A DNA stretch of 64,000 nucleotides from Nautilus pompilius (lineage: Eukaryota > Mollusca > Cephalopoda > Nautilida > Nautilidae), in NCBI GenBank assembly GCA_018389105.1, contig JACATO010000095.1, positions 1,051,501 through 1,115,500 on the forward strand. Reading direction: 5' to 3'. Both the position numbers and the translations under genes were made by a program. Numbering within the stretch: the first letter of the stretch is position 1; every line of letters begins with the position of its first letter. This document shows, piece after piece, positions 61,524-64,000 of this stretch. The notes beneath the pieces were generated by a model. The model was given only the letters and a program-made list of their open reading frames with translations. It ran no database searches and was not told where the DNA came from.

Positions 61524-64000
61524 TATGTGTATATTTCAGTGTGTAATTAGTTGTTGTTCTGAACTCTGTTTTTGCTTTGTACTGCTCCCTTCCCAACCCC
61601 TCAGTCCTCTCCATTTTAACCACTGGAAAGATTCTCCTTAGTAGTGATTTTCTTAGCTGGAGAAAAGCAGTCTCCCTGCTCACTTTAACTTCACTGACTT
61701 TAGAAACAGCATGAGAACTCTGGCCGTGTGTGTAAAATAAATCATCAAGTGATTTATCTGAATTTCATGCATTTTCTTTTGTTATCAGTAGTACTTTATT
61801 TTTAATTATATCATCACAATGAAAAACATCAAAATAGAGATAACAATAAATAAATTCCATTTTCTTTAAATACAGAAAAATAGTTTTAAACTTCTCACAA
61901 ACACATTTACTAAAGGTATTAACCTCGTTATCACAATTTATTTTCTGCGCAGAAAACTAGAGGGAAAATTATTTGCGATGTGGGAAGACTTGTCTGCAAT
62001 TTAAATTATGAAAATGGGAAAACCTGTAATTATTTCTCCCTTTTCATTGCACTAAGCAAAGTTCAACACATGATTATTTCTTCCGTAGTAGCAACAAACT
62101 ATTTTAAAAGAACAAGCTTAGGTAATGATTGGACCATTATCCAGTACTTAGACTTCCTGCCTAAGTGATTTTTCCAGTCATGTAAACACTACTGGACACT
62201 GGTTCAGAATCTGTTAAATGGTATTGCCTCATCTACACATCAAGCCTGACAGCACTACACCGAATATGATGATATGGTGCTATTGGAATGCTTTGTGTAC
62301 AACACGGCAGGAATCTAAAACTTTCTACCATAACAATCTTGGAATTGGAGAAAACATGGTTTTGTGACATTCATTGGTTTTTCCACGATGCAAAAAACAT
62401 GTTCTGTAATAGTTGGCAAAGCAGAGCCTTTTCATGGCAATCGATAAGTCAACAGCAGTGGGAATACTAACCATAGACGCTATATTACGGTGACACGGCT
62501 AAGTGACAGTTTAAAAGATATTTTGTTACACTATTCCCCTGGCACCAGAATAAAGGGAAACATGGGGCAATTCAAGAGGGAGACTTCATTAGAACCCCTA
62601 CATTCCCACTAAAGGCAATCAAAGTATTGATTCATGTGGTGATAAAAAAAACAGACAGAGCAGCAGACTCACTGGAAGGTTCTGACATAAAAGTTAACAG
62701 CTTGTACACAGATTGTTATCTGCTGAATCACAATAATATAACAGTGTTATTTTAATATCTTAATTTCCAGGAGAAAACGCAAAACAACAACAGACTTCTT
62801 TATGCAAAAAAAAAAGACACTTAATAAATAAAAATAAACCTTGTAAGCATGAGAAATAGCTCATTTTGATAATATGTGGGTTGTTTGTGAGAAGCCATTG
62901 TTTAAAAGTAAAATCAAGTGCTGCATTATCAAATAAAAGAAGAACTATTGTTGTTGTTTGTTTTTTTTCATTGCTATCCTCTTTTTCTATGACAATGGGT
63001 AGAAAGAGAAAACTCGGAAACTGAAAATTTGGCATTTTGGTGAAGTTTTGTCTGGTTCAGGTATTTCCTCAACAAAAAAAAAAAAAAAAAAAAGGGGTGT
63101 GTCAAAGTTGTACCATAACAATAAAACAGTATGAGCATTTTGGCACTATTTCTTTCTGTATCACCAGTCAGGACTGCGCCAAAACAACCATAATTGAGTG
63201 TTTCCAGAATAAATTTTTACTATTATTTAAACTCCAATGTTTGATACAACAAATTTCTTCAAAAAAAAAATATTTACTATAAATAATTTTTAAGCAATTC
63301 AGTTAAAGTTTAGCATCTCTTGAAATTTTATTAAGTGATTTAACTGAATATTTTTAATATTAAAATTCTATTCACTGAAATAAAAAAAAAAATAGTCATA
63401 ATGAAACAAATTTTATTCTTAAATAACATAATTCTTCTAAAGTAGGAACAATGCAGACAAAAAAAGAGAAAAAAACAAGTTTTCTTAGAAGCCAAAAGAT
63501 TTCTCCATTTTTTCTAGTAACCATTAATAATTTTTAATTCATTTCTACAAATTTAGCACATATCTTAGACAAACAACAAAGCTAAATCAAACTGAAATCT
63601 GGAAATTCAAACGAGCAAAGTAGAACAGAATTTATCGACAACCTTTTCCAAACCACCAAAAGTTGTCTGGTATACGCCATTTTCAGGATTCATGGTTGTA
63701 AAACATTATTTGAGAATAAATTTTATATTTCCCCAATTTTTGCTTCTCCATTTAATGTCAGATACAGCCATACTCCAAAAAGACATTAAAGTGGATCTGC
63801 TCAATATCTCCACTAAAACATTTATGACCTTCAGAGTTGTGCGCGCTTTGTGCCTCAAGAAATAAACTGTAGAACTGTGCTTTATGATTCTGATGGCTTT
63901 CGGAAGAAAATGAAACAACATTTAGCTGCTTTTCGTTTGATTTTTTTTTTTAAATATTATCAACACAATCTTCTCTTTTAGAAAACATTAAACTTTGAAA
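61524..64000. other. unassigned AT-rich DNA
   Basis: Contains a 20-base A run at 63074-63093 followed by GGGGTGTGT. A 71-codon minus frame at 63706-63921 has a balanced residue mix but no recognised domain. No gene supported. Confidence 0.5.

Noticed and set aside
63706-63921. 71-codon minus-strand frame near the right edge
   Set aside because: Balanced composition but no motif or homologue I recognise; could be an exon, but nothing in the sequence decides it.
1-64000. CRISPR array, rRNA genes, bacterial operons or integrated virus
   Set aside because: No regularly spaced identical repeats, no rRNA-like sequence, no polycistronic gene packing and no recognisable viral protein in any frame examined.

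Overview
This is a 64 kb piece of AT-rich animal nuclear DNA with no recognisable intact host gene. It has no bacterial-style gene packing. Open frames are short and scattered, except inside transposon relics. What can be identified is almost entirely transposable-element debris: Tc1/mariner (mariner, Tc1 and pogo/Tigger branches), a MULE, a non-LTR retrotransposon, tRNA-derived SINEs, and a CACT-ended DNA element carrying part of an uncharacterised protein. This mixture, with many homopolymer runs and dinucleotide repeats, suggests an invertebrate, most likely a mollusc and possibly a cephalopod. That assignment is inferred from repeat content and is weak. The window is probably intronic or intergenic.

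Layout. 0-10 kb: a Tigger-like element (2907-3789) that keeps only the DNA-binding part of its transposase, two SINE copies, and a decayed mariner (6086-7154), with TA target duplications around both DNA elements. 10-25 kb: mostly unassigned DNA, a Tc1 transposase relic (15430-15893), one more SINE copy and several copies of a second interspersed repeat, here called repeat B. 25-37 kb: the most SINE-rich part, with a SINE nested in a repeat B copy (29880-30520) next to a MULE transposase relic (30820-31500). 37-47 kb: a short Tigger-type MITE (37347-37897), a Tc1 relic lacking its second catalytic box (41640-42362) and the C-terminal end of a LINE reverse transcriptase (46018-46440). 47-57 kb: unassigned DNA, one SINE and one repeat B copy. 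57-64 kb: the most interesting element (57154-58721) and a mariner of the Mos1-like, GVQW3-type group (60197-61521).

The best candidate for something little described is 57154-58721. It has long terminal inverted repeats beginning CACTGGTCAACAA, an apparent TAA target duplication, three tandem motifs (one centred on a perfect palindrome) just upstream of a start codon, and a 265-codon open frame for the C-terminal part of a protein family I recognise only as widespread and uncharacterised in invertebrate genomes. The copy looks like an internal-deletion derivative: the first 15 codons of the protein lie in the same frame as the C-terminal part but are separated by one stop and the deletion. 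No genes here appear to act together in a pathway; the window is a record of successive insertions and their decay.
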